64,000 bases of DNA from Tetranychus cinnabarinus. Its lineage: Eukaryota > Arthropoda > Arachnida > Trombidiformes > Tetranychidae. Under the pieces are notes generated by a model. That model did not search any database. It was given only the letters and a program-made list of their open reading frames with translations, and was not told the DNA's origin. Below are positions 11,449 to 23,162 of the stretch, one piece after another; positions within the stretch are counted from its first letter, which is position 1, and each line of letters starts with the position of its first letter. The position numbers and the translations under genes are program-made. The stretch covers positions 5,287,501 through 5,351,500 of the forward strand of contig WHVY01000004.1 in the NCBI GenBank assembly GCA_022266195.1. The letters are read 5' to 3'.

Positions 11449-14172
11449 ATGGGTCAAACCCTTTCAGAGCCTGTAACCGCCAAAGAGACAACTTCATGTA
11501 ACAATCGTTATGTATCTGTTGGTGCCTCCTGTATGCAAGGTTGGCGAGTTAGTATGGAAGATGCTCATACACATATTCTTGACTTAAGTTCTACCGACCA
11601 GACTGCTAGTTTCTTTGCAGTTTATGATGGACATGGAGGTACTCGCGTCGCTAATTATGCTGGTAAACATCTTCATGACATCATTATGTCACAATCTGCA
11701 TTTGAAGCTGGTGAAGTTGAAGAGGCCATGAGACGAGGTTTCTTACAATTGGACCAAGATATGCTTAGGGATCCAGATATGAAAGACGAACTTGCAGGTT
11801 TGTATTAAGCCAAGCAGCATTTAATTATTATGCTTGCTTTCTATTCAGAGTCAATGGTTCATTAAATTCTAAAAATGTGAATTTTTGTTATTCAGGAAGT
11901 ACTGCCATAGTTTTGTTGATTCGGGAAGGTAAAATGTACATTGCAAATGTTGGGGACTCTCGGGCTGTAGCCTGTTGGGCTGGACGTACTGACCCTCTTT
12001 CATTTGATCATAAGCCAAGCAACGAATTGGAGGCAAAACGGATTCAAGCTGCTGGTGGCTGGGTCGAGTTTAATCGAGTTAATGGAAATCTTGCTCTTTC
12101 TCGTGCTTTAGGTGATTTTGTCTTTAAAAGAAATGATGACAAATCAGTAGAAGACCAAATTGTTACCGCATTACCTGATATTGAAGTGCGAACTATTTCA
12201 GAGGACTTGGAATTTGTGGTTTTAGCTTGTGATGGTATTTGGGATGTTATGAGTAATACTGAGGTTGTTTCATTTATAAGAACAAGAATAGCCGCTAAAA
12301 TGGAACCTGCTATCGTAAGTACTAATTTATTCAAATTTTATTCAGACATAATAATTAGCCAATTTTTTGTACTGAGGCGCAGGGAAAATTTTCAAAATAA
12401 TTGCCAACTTTCCGCCTTACGAAATAATACAAATTATATCAGCATTACAATTCTTAGTGAAGACTCATTTAAATCATTAAAACACTATGAGGGAAAAATT
12501 GCAGTGTAGACATGAATTCGCAGCCATCTTAAACGATCAAAATCTTGCCTGCTTTAGCAGTTGTAGCCCGAATTCTGATATAGTGATTAACATTGAAATA
12601 CCTTAATCTTGGTATTCGCGTAGTAATTCATATCAAAATTTCATTCTTAACAAATGATCAAGAGTTTTCATGAATTTTTGTTTTAAATTTAATTCATAGA
12701 TGTTTATATTTTACAAATAATAGTCAAATCAACTCTTATAGTATTTGTCGAATCGAAATGAAACTTAGTCCTGATGCTTGCATTATAATAACAAATCAAA
12801 CAGCTTGGTATTCAAAACCTACGTCTGAAAACCTACCATGATATCTGCTAACTCATTTGATGAAATAAGTGGAAATTTAGCCTTCCAGAATGTAATGTAA
12901 ATCCACTTTCATTCTTTTCAACTGGTTATCGGAAAAACATTCATTTTATATTTTCGTAGAAGAATCTTACTTTCTTTGTATTCTATCTGTCCAAAACGTC
13001 TAAATTTTGTTTAATTTGTTCATCTAGTTTGATTACTAGCTTCTGTACTTCAATTTTATGGATATTTTCATGGATATAACTATTGAACACTGCCGTATTT
13101 GTGCATACGTAGGAGTCTCATTTCTATTTCTATATTTTTTTCAAGAGCAATTTACACCCATTTTTGGTATTATATTTTCATTTTCAAATTACTTTATAGA
13201 GAGATTTTTTAAAGAAGTTTGCTACGGAATTTTTAGCAAAATAAACATTGAAGTTTTTTCAGTTTATCTGAGTAAATCACGCTTTGAGTTGAATTTTTTT
13301 CGGGTTTTTCTACAGTATTTCAAATCATCCGACAATTTTGCGAATCGTTACAGTTATTTTATATATTAATACAAACATTTGAACAATAAAGAAGACAACT
13401 TGAAGATTATTACTATAAATGTTTCTTTTCTCATGTTTTTACTTATCAGCTCATTATGTTTTTACTGTTGAGTCAAGTATTGATGAGAATTCTTATCAAG
13501 CTCAGTTTCATTTGTTTTATTATTTATGTAATACTTCAACAATTCCTCAATTTATCTGTTTATTAGTGATTAGATGATTCTTTTAATGATCTACTTACCA
13601 TAAAATAACATTTTTGTTTTATTCAATAGCAAACTTTGAATTTCAAATCTTGATTCATGAATTATAAGATTATTCGCAAATGCGCTTTTCTGGTCATCTC
13701 ATTCGATTTCTTAACTTTTCAGTTTCACATTTTTTGTATAATGTCTCTAACGTAAAACAACTTATCATTGCTTTATAAGCTCCTCACTAATTAATAAAAT
13801 TTGTTCTTTGTTTTACAGATATGTGAGGAATTAATGACACACTGCTTAGCTCCAGACTGTCAAACAGGAGGATTAGGCTGTGACAATATGACTGTTTTGC
13901 TAATTTGCTTCCTTCATGGTAAAAGCTACGAAGATTTATCAGCTCGATGCTCAGTAATAAATTCAACCAGAATCAGGCGTCATTCCAGTGGCTCTTTGGA
14001 TTCATCTGATTCTCTTCTTTGTATGACATCATGTTCTTCTTCTACATCTGAAAGTCAAGACGAGGATATAATCAATCGAGAAAATGAAGACGGTGAATTG
14101 GAATTAAACAGTAATGAAAGTGGAACTCCTCCGTTATCCAAGCTTGTTGATGATGGCTTGGCTGTCTCTTAA
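11449..14172 (+). CDS. Protein phosphatase 2C (PPM family), PPM-2-like
   Basis: Three exons, 11449..11797, 11896..12314 and 13819..14172, give a 373-residue Ser/Thr phosphatase; all joins are GT..AG and in phase. The N-terminus MGQTLSEPVTAKE closely resembles nematode PPM-2 and insect relatives, and Gly2 fits N-myristoylation, suggesting membrane attachment. Metal-site motifs are present in order: VSMEDAH, FFAVYDGHGG, NVGDSRA, DHKPSN, NLALSRALGDF, ACDGIWDVMSN and GCDNMTV. The conserved core ends shortly after the last motif, and a Ser-rich then acidic tail of about 80 residues follows. Intron 1 is 98 bp. Intron 2 is unusually long (1,504 bp) and contains nothing recognised. PP2C enzymes dephosphorylate kinase-pathway substrates in a Mg/Mn-dependent way; the substrate here is unknown. 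Confidence 0.93.
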
Positions 14173-17100
14173 AAATCTGCCAATTCATGAAAAAACAGCC
14201 ATAGTTATCTCTGCGAATCTTTTTCACTTTACAGTTTTAGGTGTATCTTCAAACTTGATCTTTTAAAAATTGAACAATCAACTGCTTATTCCAGCCTTTA
14301 GAAACAATCACCTTAAGCCATGAAACAGTTTCCATCAAAATCGACAGCAAAATTACGAATCACCGTTAGATTGTTACAGTAGCAAGTTTTCTGTGAATAC
14401 AGAATTTCAACTTCAAATACAAAAATCAAGTAATGAAAAAAGTACAAGACAGATTAAGTTGAAAAATTTTATCATGTACAGCAGAGCAAATATTACTGAG
14501 TAGCCATAACTTTTGAAAGCGCTATTGCGTCACAACTAGACTCCGAAGTTGTTTTTATTACTTAATCTACTTTTTCATAAAGAATACAATTTAAGAAGAT
14601 CAGGTCGACAGATACACCTTTAGCGTATTGTCCTGCCCTACACTATCCACTTTAGTCCTTAACGTTTTTTCCTATTCTATCTTCGATGATAATTTCCATC
14701 GACCCGTCCCTTTCATTCGTTTTTCATCAAGCAACTGAATATCGCCTTTCTTTTTTTCATCCTCTCTATCTTAATAGTCTTATTCAGTTCATTGCTCTTT
14801 CCTATTATTCATTATATCCTTACTTTGTCCTTTTCTTTCATTTTCGCTACCTTTTCTCATTGAACGTGCATAGAGTCGCAAGTTGTACAGTGTTTACACA
14901 CAAACAAAATCTACCATCACTAGTAATACAAGTGATGTAAGTATATTGAGCAAAGGCTACAAAAAATTGAGGTGAAATTTAAAAATTCTTTATGCTAATA
15001 TCACCCAATGATTGAAGCGCAACATTTCAGCCAATTCATTGCTAGCATAGTCTAACCCAGTAAACTTAGAAGCGACTAAATCTTTTCTAAGTACTAGGTT
15101 AATTACGAGGGCAGAAATTACATGTTTTGCTGATATTCTTATAAAAGCATTATGTTGGTAACACCAAGAGAAAAGTATTTACTTGTTTAACAAAGTATCA
15201 TCAGAGAAATCACTATTAGAGACAAATTATTATCGTCCCTTCTTTCCTATCTTCCGCCTTGAAAAATTATGTCCTTTAAGGGTCTACCTTCGTAGATTTT
15301 TTTCTTTTAATTACATCAAGTGATAAAGAGTGAGGTGCACAGATAAGTCTTGACACGTGAATTCTCCTTGTATCAATCTTACCATCTGAATTTACCTTGT
15401 CTTCCTTCACAATATTTCTCTTTCCTTCTACTTACTCTCCTCTCTTGCTATCAACTCGCCCAAGAATAAGATCATGAAATCAAAACATTTTTTCAACAAA
15501 GAACAGAACTAAGCCTAGACCTACATGCACTGCATCAATATTCTGGTTGATATTGTAATGAACCTGTGAATTCCTATTCATTTTCTTCCTTGAACCACTT
15601 CATCCTCTTTTCACCTCCTTTACCATAATCACTTCTTTTCTTACTTATCTTCTTTCTCTTGACTATGTTACCTGTCATTGTCTAAAAACAACTAACCAGA
15701 AACAGCCAATACTCGATGAGAAAAATTGGGTTTCAAGACAAAGTCAAACCAAATTTGATACCTGTTGTTAAACCTTTTTTGATTGGATTTCTATAAAGAA
15801 GATTTATGCACATCCTGATGAGAATTATGATAAGTTGATAATGATGTTATCGTTAAACAGCTAAAAATACAAAAGCTAACAAAAAAATTAACTGAACGTA
15901 AACAAGCCAACAAATAGTGATGGAAACGGTAGCCTTGTGGTTCTCAAAGATAAATAAAGATGAAAAAGAAACTGCTGCTCAATCGAATGACATTACCAAA
16001 GGATAATGCTGTTTTTGAAATTATCTCCGATATTATCTTGTGAACTCATTTTTATTGCCCATTATTAACTTATAATTCACAATTTACATTATGGATAAAT
16101 ACCTGAGTTCCAAAGAATTAGATGGACCCAGGAAATTTGACAAGCCATTTTTCCCTTTTTGTCAAAATTCGTTTTTTGGCTCTTTTCTAGCATCAACTTT
16201 ATTCATCATAAAAAAACAGAATTTTCCTTTTCTTTTTCAAACGAAACAAAGTTCATCATCATAATCCCCAATTCTTTCATTTCTAAGTAACGATTTGTCG
16301 ATCTCTTCTAATTAACTTCTTTTAAATTGTTACCTCAAACCTGAAAATTTTTCTCCCCCTGAAAAAAATCATTTCCAGTCGCCAATTACCATGTTTCTAT
16401 GATAAAACAAAAACCCAATTTTCGTACAAGCAATCAAAGGTTAATCAGTGGAACAAAACTTGTTAATTTCACATTTAATTCAATAACTCTGTTCAACTCT
16501 TGTATATCAACGATGTTTCACACCCTTTATACATTATGATTACCTTTTTTGCTGATCATCTCATTTAATACATCCATTTTTCCGCTTCAACATTGATCCA
16601 TTTTTTAACATTATTGTCGCCATTGTCTCTTTACTAAATGTTTTTCTAGAAACAACGTAAAAAAAGAATCAAAAGATTGCTTCGAGAAAATCTTGTTTAC
16701 TAGTCTAATCACACTTTTTGGTACAGTTTTTTTTCATGTTGCAGCCAATCTACCTTTCATTTAATAAAATCTCATTTCTCGTCTGTTTAATCGATTAATT
16801 TGATCTTTTCGGGGCAACTTTTAAACCTATGGAAATAAAATAACGTAAAGGCAAACATTTATTGCTATAACTTTATTTTTTGAATGACTTCCAACAACAA
16901 TTATATCTACAGAATTAATCAAACATACGTAATGTTAATAAAGGACAAAAATCAGTATAATGTCATTGTTATCAACTCTGCTATTATCTATAAATTTTGT
17001 TATTGCTCATCCGACTGATTTCATTTGATTGCTGCATGTGTAGTTAGCATTTAGATAGACTGACCGAGAACTTTGCTTCTGATTATGTTTTCCTCTTTAT

Positions 17101-17576
17101 GATATCTCTTAATTTTTATCGTGTATTACCATTTACGAAGAAATATTGGAATGGAGGTTTTATTTTCACGTTAAATAAGTTGGGTCATTCATATTTGAAT
17201 CAATTGTTAAACAATTGAATTTACATTGAGTTTTGTTTGTGTTTATAAACTAGATTCAGCCTACTCTTGTCCTCAATCATTCAAATGCGGGAGTTAAAAA
17301 CAATCAACTAGTAAATTAATGTCGAGGTAACAAAATAATTATGATAGTTATACTGCAATTATTAAAAATTTAGTTTTATTAACCCATGATTAACAGATGT
17401 TGACCTTCTTATACTTTGCTAGACAAAAATATCTAACAATACTGAATGTACCAAAAAAGTAATAAAATTACAAATAATTGTGACATAACCTGACAAAGGT
17501 AACGAGTATAAAAAATTAAGTCAAAGACAACGAAAAATTGACTTTTTTACAATTTAGCTGGCACTGGAGAGGAAGA
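14173..17576. other. Spacer between PP2C and CCDC93
   Basis: The 3.4 kb between the phosphatase stop codon and the end of the minus-strand CCDC93 gene contains no frame with recognisable protein character. It is AT-rich, with long pyrimidine-rich stretches at 14,700-14,850 and 15,370-15,660. The two neighbouring genes are convergent, so both 3' UTRs must lie here. I see no clear repeat or RNA gene. Confidence 0.6.
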
Positions 17577-19961
17577 CTATTTATTGGCAGAGTTGATTAG
17601 AATTTCATTTTTCTTCATTTCCTCTTTTAATTCTCTAACAGCTCGGTAATATTGTCGTTGTCTCTCAATTAGATCAACATAAACTTCATTCAATTGATCT
17701 TTGCGCATTTTTTCAACTTGCTTCTTCTTTTCAACTTTGACCTTGGCTTGGTTAATATTTTCCACAATTTGTTCAAATTGAGACAAAAATTGATCCCTTG
17801 TTTGTGGACTTGTATTGGCACTGAAATTGATAAATAGAAAGGTTTAAAATTAATGAACTCGGAGTTATGAAGAAGAAGTAGTTAAGTCTGAACAAGATTG
17901 ACTTACTGATTGTAATTATTTAAAATGGAGTCCAAAAGAGTCAACTCTTTGTCAAGATGAACTCTAGAGTCTTCCAATTGATTATACAGAATATAAAATT
18001 TCTTGGTTTCATTATGTTTAGCAGCAACTGAAATGCGGATAAAATTATCTTAATTAGACAAATATTGACTCGGATTAGTGAATGATGATTGAGTATCTTA
18101 AATACAAAATCATAGCACAATATTAGGTAAACAGCATTAGATAAATTTTCAGCTTCACCTTGATTATATAATTCAACCAGACGTTTTTGATATTGATTTA
18201 ATTCAGCTCTGGATGGGATATCATCAAGTTTACGGTGTAACATGGCAACCTCTTTGTTTTTTTCAGCTAATTGTAACTTAATTTTACGGAATTTTTCCCG
18301 TTCCTCTTCCAATTGTTGTGAAATTTCATCTTCATCTCCACTTTCCGATAATTGATTTACTAAAGCTTCATATTCCTTTTCAAGGCGCTTCTTTTCTTGC
18401 TTACAGGTTTGATGAAAAAGATCTTTTTCCTTTTTTAATTTATCCAACAAGAGTGATAAATGTTTCCTTTCTTCACGCTCATTCTCATCCATGGTTTGAA
18501 CTTTTAAACTGAATTGTTGCTGTTCATCTTGGATTGCCTCGATTTCGGATTTTAATTTTGATAATGTTTCATTATTTTCTTTTTCAATATTCATGGCCTG
18601 TAAAGTGAAGGAAATACAATGAAAAACAAATTAAAGGAAGAAGATTTAATTGCATTGAAAAAATGGTCCAATAGTTACCTCTTCAACTCTTTTATTGTAA
18701 TCATTTAGAGTTTCACGCAATGTTTTCTCACGATATTCTAGTGAATTTTCTTTCAACTTTTGTTGATTCCTTGTATAATCTTCAGCAATTTGTCTAAGCT
18801 CTTCATATTTTTCACTCAAGATTGATCCAACAATATTTGAGCTGATTTTGAGCTAAAAAATAAATAAAACGAATCAATAAATTGAACACGAAATAATCCA
18901 ATTCCTCCAACCCTTTTGGAGCAACATTTACATTTATATCTTGCTGCATTCCATCAATCAAATGAGCATTTTCCTTGGCATCTGAAGATTCATTGGTTGA
19001 CGACTTTTCACTGTTAGTTGTTTCGTTTTCAACGTCAGCTAATCTATGATTTATAGAAAAAAAATTGATGTCAATATTTAATATTGGTTCAGAATAAATA
19101 ACTCGTTTTAACTGAAATTACCCTTTATATTCCAGAATCGTTATTTTAACGTTAGTTTTGGGATCTTTTATATTTGACTTGTTTGGGTGACGATATTTTC
19201 TGACTGGAGAGGTATCAGGATCTTTATGGACAAAATCGTATTTGGCAATTTCCTGAGCTGATGTCCTTTCACGGTCCTTTAGATAAAAATAAATAATATT
19301 GGAACGATTACAATATTAATTACATAAAAACGGAGAAAGTCATTTGCAAAAAACAATAAATAAAGTTACGTACTATAGCTAGATCGTGATCCTTGTTGAA
19401 CATCCTAACAGCAAAGCTTTTCATATAAGCTTCATTTTCTTGTCGATATTGAATAGACATTTTAACAAGCCATTGAACCACAGGAAATATGTGCTTACTA
19501 TCCATTCCTTGGATTTGGTGAGGTTCTAACGCAAATGGACATTTCATTCTTTTCAAAGCTTTTACAATTTTCTCGGTCAAGGCGCTAAATGAATAAGAGA
19601 TTATAATTAGTTCTATTTCATTTTCAATGATTGAATTTGTGAGCTTACATTTTCTGTCCAATGGTCAAATTTTCGCTATACATCAGATCAATATCAATAT
19701 CTACACTGCACATTATTATGCACCAAGTCATCCCACCTATTACCTGTAGAAATAAAGAAAAATTGGTAAATAAATGGTAAACAGTTGAACCAAACTCAAT
19801 CCTACCTTGTCAAAATCTGTCAATCCTTTGATACGAGCTCTGAAGTAACCGGCTGCAATCAAAATTTGAATAATCTCTTGAAATTTTTGGTACTGCTCTT
19901 CATCTTCTCGGACGTCAAACTTGAGCAATCGCCCACCGGAATCTGTGTTCATTTCACTCAT
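17577..19961 (-). CDS. CCDC93, coiled-coil subunit of the Commander (CCC) complex
   Basis: Nine exons (minus strand, from the start): 19806..19961, 19649..19743, 19374..19584, 19122..19276, 18932..19043, 18679..18852, 18159..18597, 17907..18027 and 17577..17820. They join in phase to 568 residues (human CCDC93 is about 630). The N-terminal NN-CH-type domain is well conserved: IAAGYFRARIKGLTDFDKV, GGMTWC, TIGQKIALTEKIVKALKRMKCP and LEPHQIQGMD with HIFPVVQWLVK. After about residue 235 the protein is mostly heptad-rich coiled coil. CCDC93 works with CCDC22 and COMMD proteins in endosomal cargo recycling; that role is family knowledge. Introns are 62-131 bp. The gene is divergent from SRPRA, 896 bp away. 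Confidence 0.95.
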
Positions 19962-20857
19962 GTTAACCTTGGAAATTAACTAAGCTCAAATATCCGAACA
20001 ATGATGATCAATGCATGCTAACAACAGCTCATGAAATACTGAAAATTGAATAGCTAAATGATTTAGCTACTCAGTTACAATGACAATGGGGTGGGTAGAG
20101 TTGAGTTAGAATGAACTGATGCAGTCAAGAAAAATTAAATTGACCAATTAAAGTAAACATTGAATCAGCAATAAACCACAAAGTATAAAATTCAGTTTGC
20201 ATAAGATTGGAATCCAACAGTAGAATAAAGATTAGAAATCAAAAGATGAACTTCCCTTGATGATTTGTGTAGTTAGAGGAGTAAAATCAATGAAATTATT
20301 ATCACAATGATGACAATTGATAGTTGATGTTGGAAGATATAGCTACATGTAGTAATAAGCTACAGTTTATCAATAAAGCAATGGATATTGACACATGAAG
20401 GAATGAAGGAAAAATTGAACTAGATGTCAAAGAAAAATAAATAAATTAACACGAGTAATTGTCAAAAAAGAAACACGTTAATGAGAAATTTAATTACGGT
20501 TTTGTAATTGTTGTTGTTTATATCTGCCAAAAAATGAAAACAGTTCATATGTTAGTGGTAACCTAGGAGACGTGGCAAGCCAAACGTGGCAAAGGGAGCT
20601 TGAAATATTGTTTAATCCTGGTTTGTTTTGACCACTGTTTACCTAAATTTTTTCCTTTTACCTTATTCCTTGATCAATTTTTTATTCTTAGTTATTGTTT
20701 TGTTTGTTTAATCTCTTGTTGTGAATATACTGTGATAATTTTTTATCATCTGGGTTAGCCTGTGCTCAGTTTTTCTATGATCATCAAAGTGGCTTGAATC
20801 AGATTAATTGAGTGAAATAAAATATAGTCACCAATAGGAAGGATATAAAAATCTAAA
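19962..20857. promoter_or_regulatory. Shared divergent promoter region of CCDC93 and SRPRA
   Basis: The 896 bp between the two divergent start codons must hold both promoters and 5' UTRs. A short GC-richer patch around 20,560-20,600 (GTAACCTAGGAGAC and nearby GTGGCA repeats) is the only notable composition change. No TATA box is obvious in a position that decides a start site. Confidence 0.5.
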
Positions 20858-22840
20858 ATGTTGGATTTTTTTGTGATCTTCTCCAAAGGAGGTATTGTCC
20901 TGTTTGCCACTGTTAATCAAGCAATTTCACAAGTAGTCAATAAGCTAATTAAACACGTTATTCTCGAAGAGAGAAGAGATGAATTTACTTGTGACAATTT
21001 GGCTCTCAAATATCATCTGGATAATGAATTTGACCTGGTTTTTGTGGTTGGTTACCAGAAAATGCTGACTTTATCCTATGTTGATAAATTTCTGGATGAT
21101 ATTCAGCTTGCGTTTCGAGACAAATTCACTGATTATGATTTGAGGAAGATACTAAAATCTAAAGGGAATGGACAGCATCTAGCTTCATCTTTAGGCGATT
21201 CTGTATCAAATTCATCTTCGTTGTCATCACCCGAATCATCATCATTGTTATCTTCGTTGAATCTTGTTGATTTTTATCATGAATACAAAATTATTTATAC
21301 ACGATGCTGTAAACAGCAACAAAATATACCTCAACCAGAAATGAGATCGTTTCAACAGTCCACAAAATCCCAGAAGACTGTCAAATCAATGATTATCCAA
21401 TCAAGCAAAATTTCAATACCCACTCCAGTTGCACCTATTGTTGCACCTAAAGTTGAATCTAAGCCTGAGTCTGTACCTATCCTGGCGAAGCTATCCCCTC
21501 GAGGAGTAAGACCTGAAAAGCCTAAAAAGAAGGAGGCCAAGGTTAGACATTTGCAAAGTTTATTTGTTCATTTCTCTCTGAATGTCCGATCTATAATAAT
21601 TATTTTATTATTTCATTTTCCCCTACAGCCTATTCCAAAAGGAAAGAAAGCAAAAGAGGCTCGTCAATGGGAACTTGGTGGTAAAAGCTCTGACGATCTT
21701 GACTTTAGTAAAAAGACAAATGGAGCCGTTGAAAACACTTCTTCGATTGCCAAAAATATTGCTTCTGGGGACATCGGAGCCACAATTGAAGAATGCGATG
21801 TCGAACCAGATCTTGAATTTGAATGTAGTGACGAAGAAGAGGAAGAAGATGATGTTGAAATTGCTTCTTCAACCAATAAGAAATCATTCTTTGGATCTCT
21901 TATTAAAAGCATGTCTATCAACAAAGCATTGACGCGCGCTGATTTGGATCCAATTTTGAACCAACTTCGTGATCATTTGATTTCAAAGAATGTAGCAGCC
22001 GAAATCGCAACCAAACTTTGTGATAGTGTTGCTACTAAATTGGAAGGACAAACTGTCAATACTTGGATTGGGTTGAAATCATTTGTGCGAAATGCTCTGG
22101 AAGAGTCCATGCTTCGAATTCTCAGTCCTAATCGGAATCTCAATATACTTCGGGATATTCGAGCCAAATCAGTTCCACCTTATGTTATTGTCTTCTGTGG
22201 AGTCAATGGTGTTGGTAAATCGACCAATTTGGCAAAAATTGCAAACTGGCTGGTTGTTAATGGCAACAAAGTTTTAATTGTTGCTTGTGATACTTTCCGA
22301 GCCGGTGCCATCGAACAACTTCGAACACATGTAACAGCATTGAAGACTATCCATGAAAGAGATGGGGCAAAGAAAATTGATCTTTATGAGAAAGGTTACG
22401 GTAAAGATTCTGCTGCTATTGCCATGGAGGCAATTAATTATGCCCGCACTTCTGGATACACAGTTTGCCTTGTTGATACAGCAGGTCGAATGCAAGATAA
22501 TGAACCATTAATGAAACAGTTGGCTAAGTTGATCAAAATCAATGAACCTGATCTAACTTTGTTTGTTGGTGAAGCTTTGGTTGGAAATGAAGCGGTTGAC
22601 CAACTTGGCAAATTCAATACAGCTCTATTGGACAATGGCTGTCGAGGTGTCACTTCGAACGCATCTGCAATAAATGGTATTGTTTTGACTAAATTTGATA
22701 CCATTGACGATCAGGTTGGGGCAGCCATTTCAATGACTTACATTACAGGACAACCAATTGTTTTTGTCGGTGTTGGCCAAACTTACAAAGATTTGAAACA
22801 ACTTAATGCTAAAGCAGTGGTTAAAGCTCTTATGAAATAG
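20858..22840 (+). CDS. Signal recognition particle receptor subunit alpha
   Basis: Two exons, 20858..21541 and 21629..22840, give 631 residues (human protein 638). The N-terminal longin-like SRX domain begins MLDFFVIFSKGGIVLF and should bind the SRP receptor beta subunit on the ER membrane. A low-complexity linker with Ser-rich and acidic runs follows. The C-terminal NG GTPase domain has the P-loop GVNGVGKST near residue 419, DTFRAGAIEQL, DTAGR near 511, the TKFD base-recognition motif near 581 and the closing GVGQTYKDLKQLN. It pairs with SRP54 to target ribosomes to the translocon. The single intron is 87 bp, divisible by three and free of in-frame stops, so unspliced mRNA would add 29 residues. 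It ends tail-to-tail with the SMARCAL1 gene, 322 bp away. Confidence 0.97.
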   Translation: MLDFFVIFSKGGIVLFATVNQAISQVVNKLIKHVILEERRDEFTCDNLALKYHLDNEFDLVFVVGYQKMLTLSYVDKFLDDIQLAFRDKFTDYDLRKILKSKGNGQHLASSLGDSVSNSSSLSSPESSSLLSSLNLVDFYHEYKIIYTRCCKQQQNIPQPEMRSFQQSTKSQKTVKSMIIQSSKISIPTPVAPIVAPKVESKPESVPILAKLSPRGVRPEKPKKKEAKVRHLQSLFVHFSLNVRSIIIILLFHFPLQPIPKGKKAKEARQWELGGKSSDDLDFSKKTNGAVENTSSIAKNIASGDIGATIEECDVEPDLEFECSDEEEEEDDVEIASSTNKKSFFGSLIKSMSINKALTRADLDPILNQLRDHLISKNVAAEIATKLCDSVATKLEGQTVNTWIGLKSFVRNALEESMLRILSPNRNLNILRDIRAKSVPPYVIVFCGVNGVGKSTNLAKIANWLVVNGNKVLIVACDTFRAGAIEQLRTHVTALKTIHERDGAKKIDLYEKGYGKDSAAIAMEAINYARTSGYTVCLVDTAGRMQDNEPLMKQLAKLIKINEPDLTLFVGEALVGNEAVDQLGKFNTALLDNGCRGVTSNASAINGIVLTKFDTIDDQVGAAISMTYITGQPIVFVGVGQTYKDLKQLNAKAVVKALMK

Positions 22841-23162
22841 AGATTTATCTGAATAAGTGCAAGAAGTTTTCACCAGTTGATAAAAACAAACTGAAAAATA
22901 AACCGAAATAATATAATAAAAACAATATAAATTGAAATGATCGATTAAATATTTCAACGGTTGTTTATTTAAAGAATTATTTACTGAAAAACTAAAAAAA
23001 GATGATGAATTGCATGGAAACAAAAATTGACAAGAGTCAGTAAAGTAGCAAAAGTTATGTATAAATATATTTTTCAGTCCATGCAATTTACAATGTGATA
23101 CAATAAGAAATGTTGGAAGGATGATGGACATGAGATTTACAATATTTCTTTTCTGTATTATT

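Noticed and set aside
13058..13369. Open frame inside intron 2 of the phosphatase gene
   Set aside because: Phe/Ile-rich, AT-driven composition with no homology; the flanking exons join cleanly without it.
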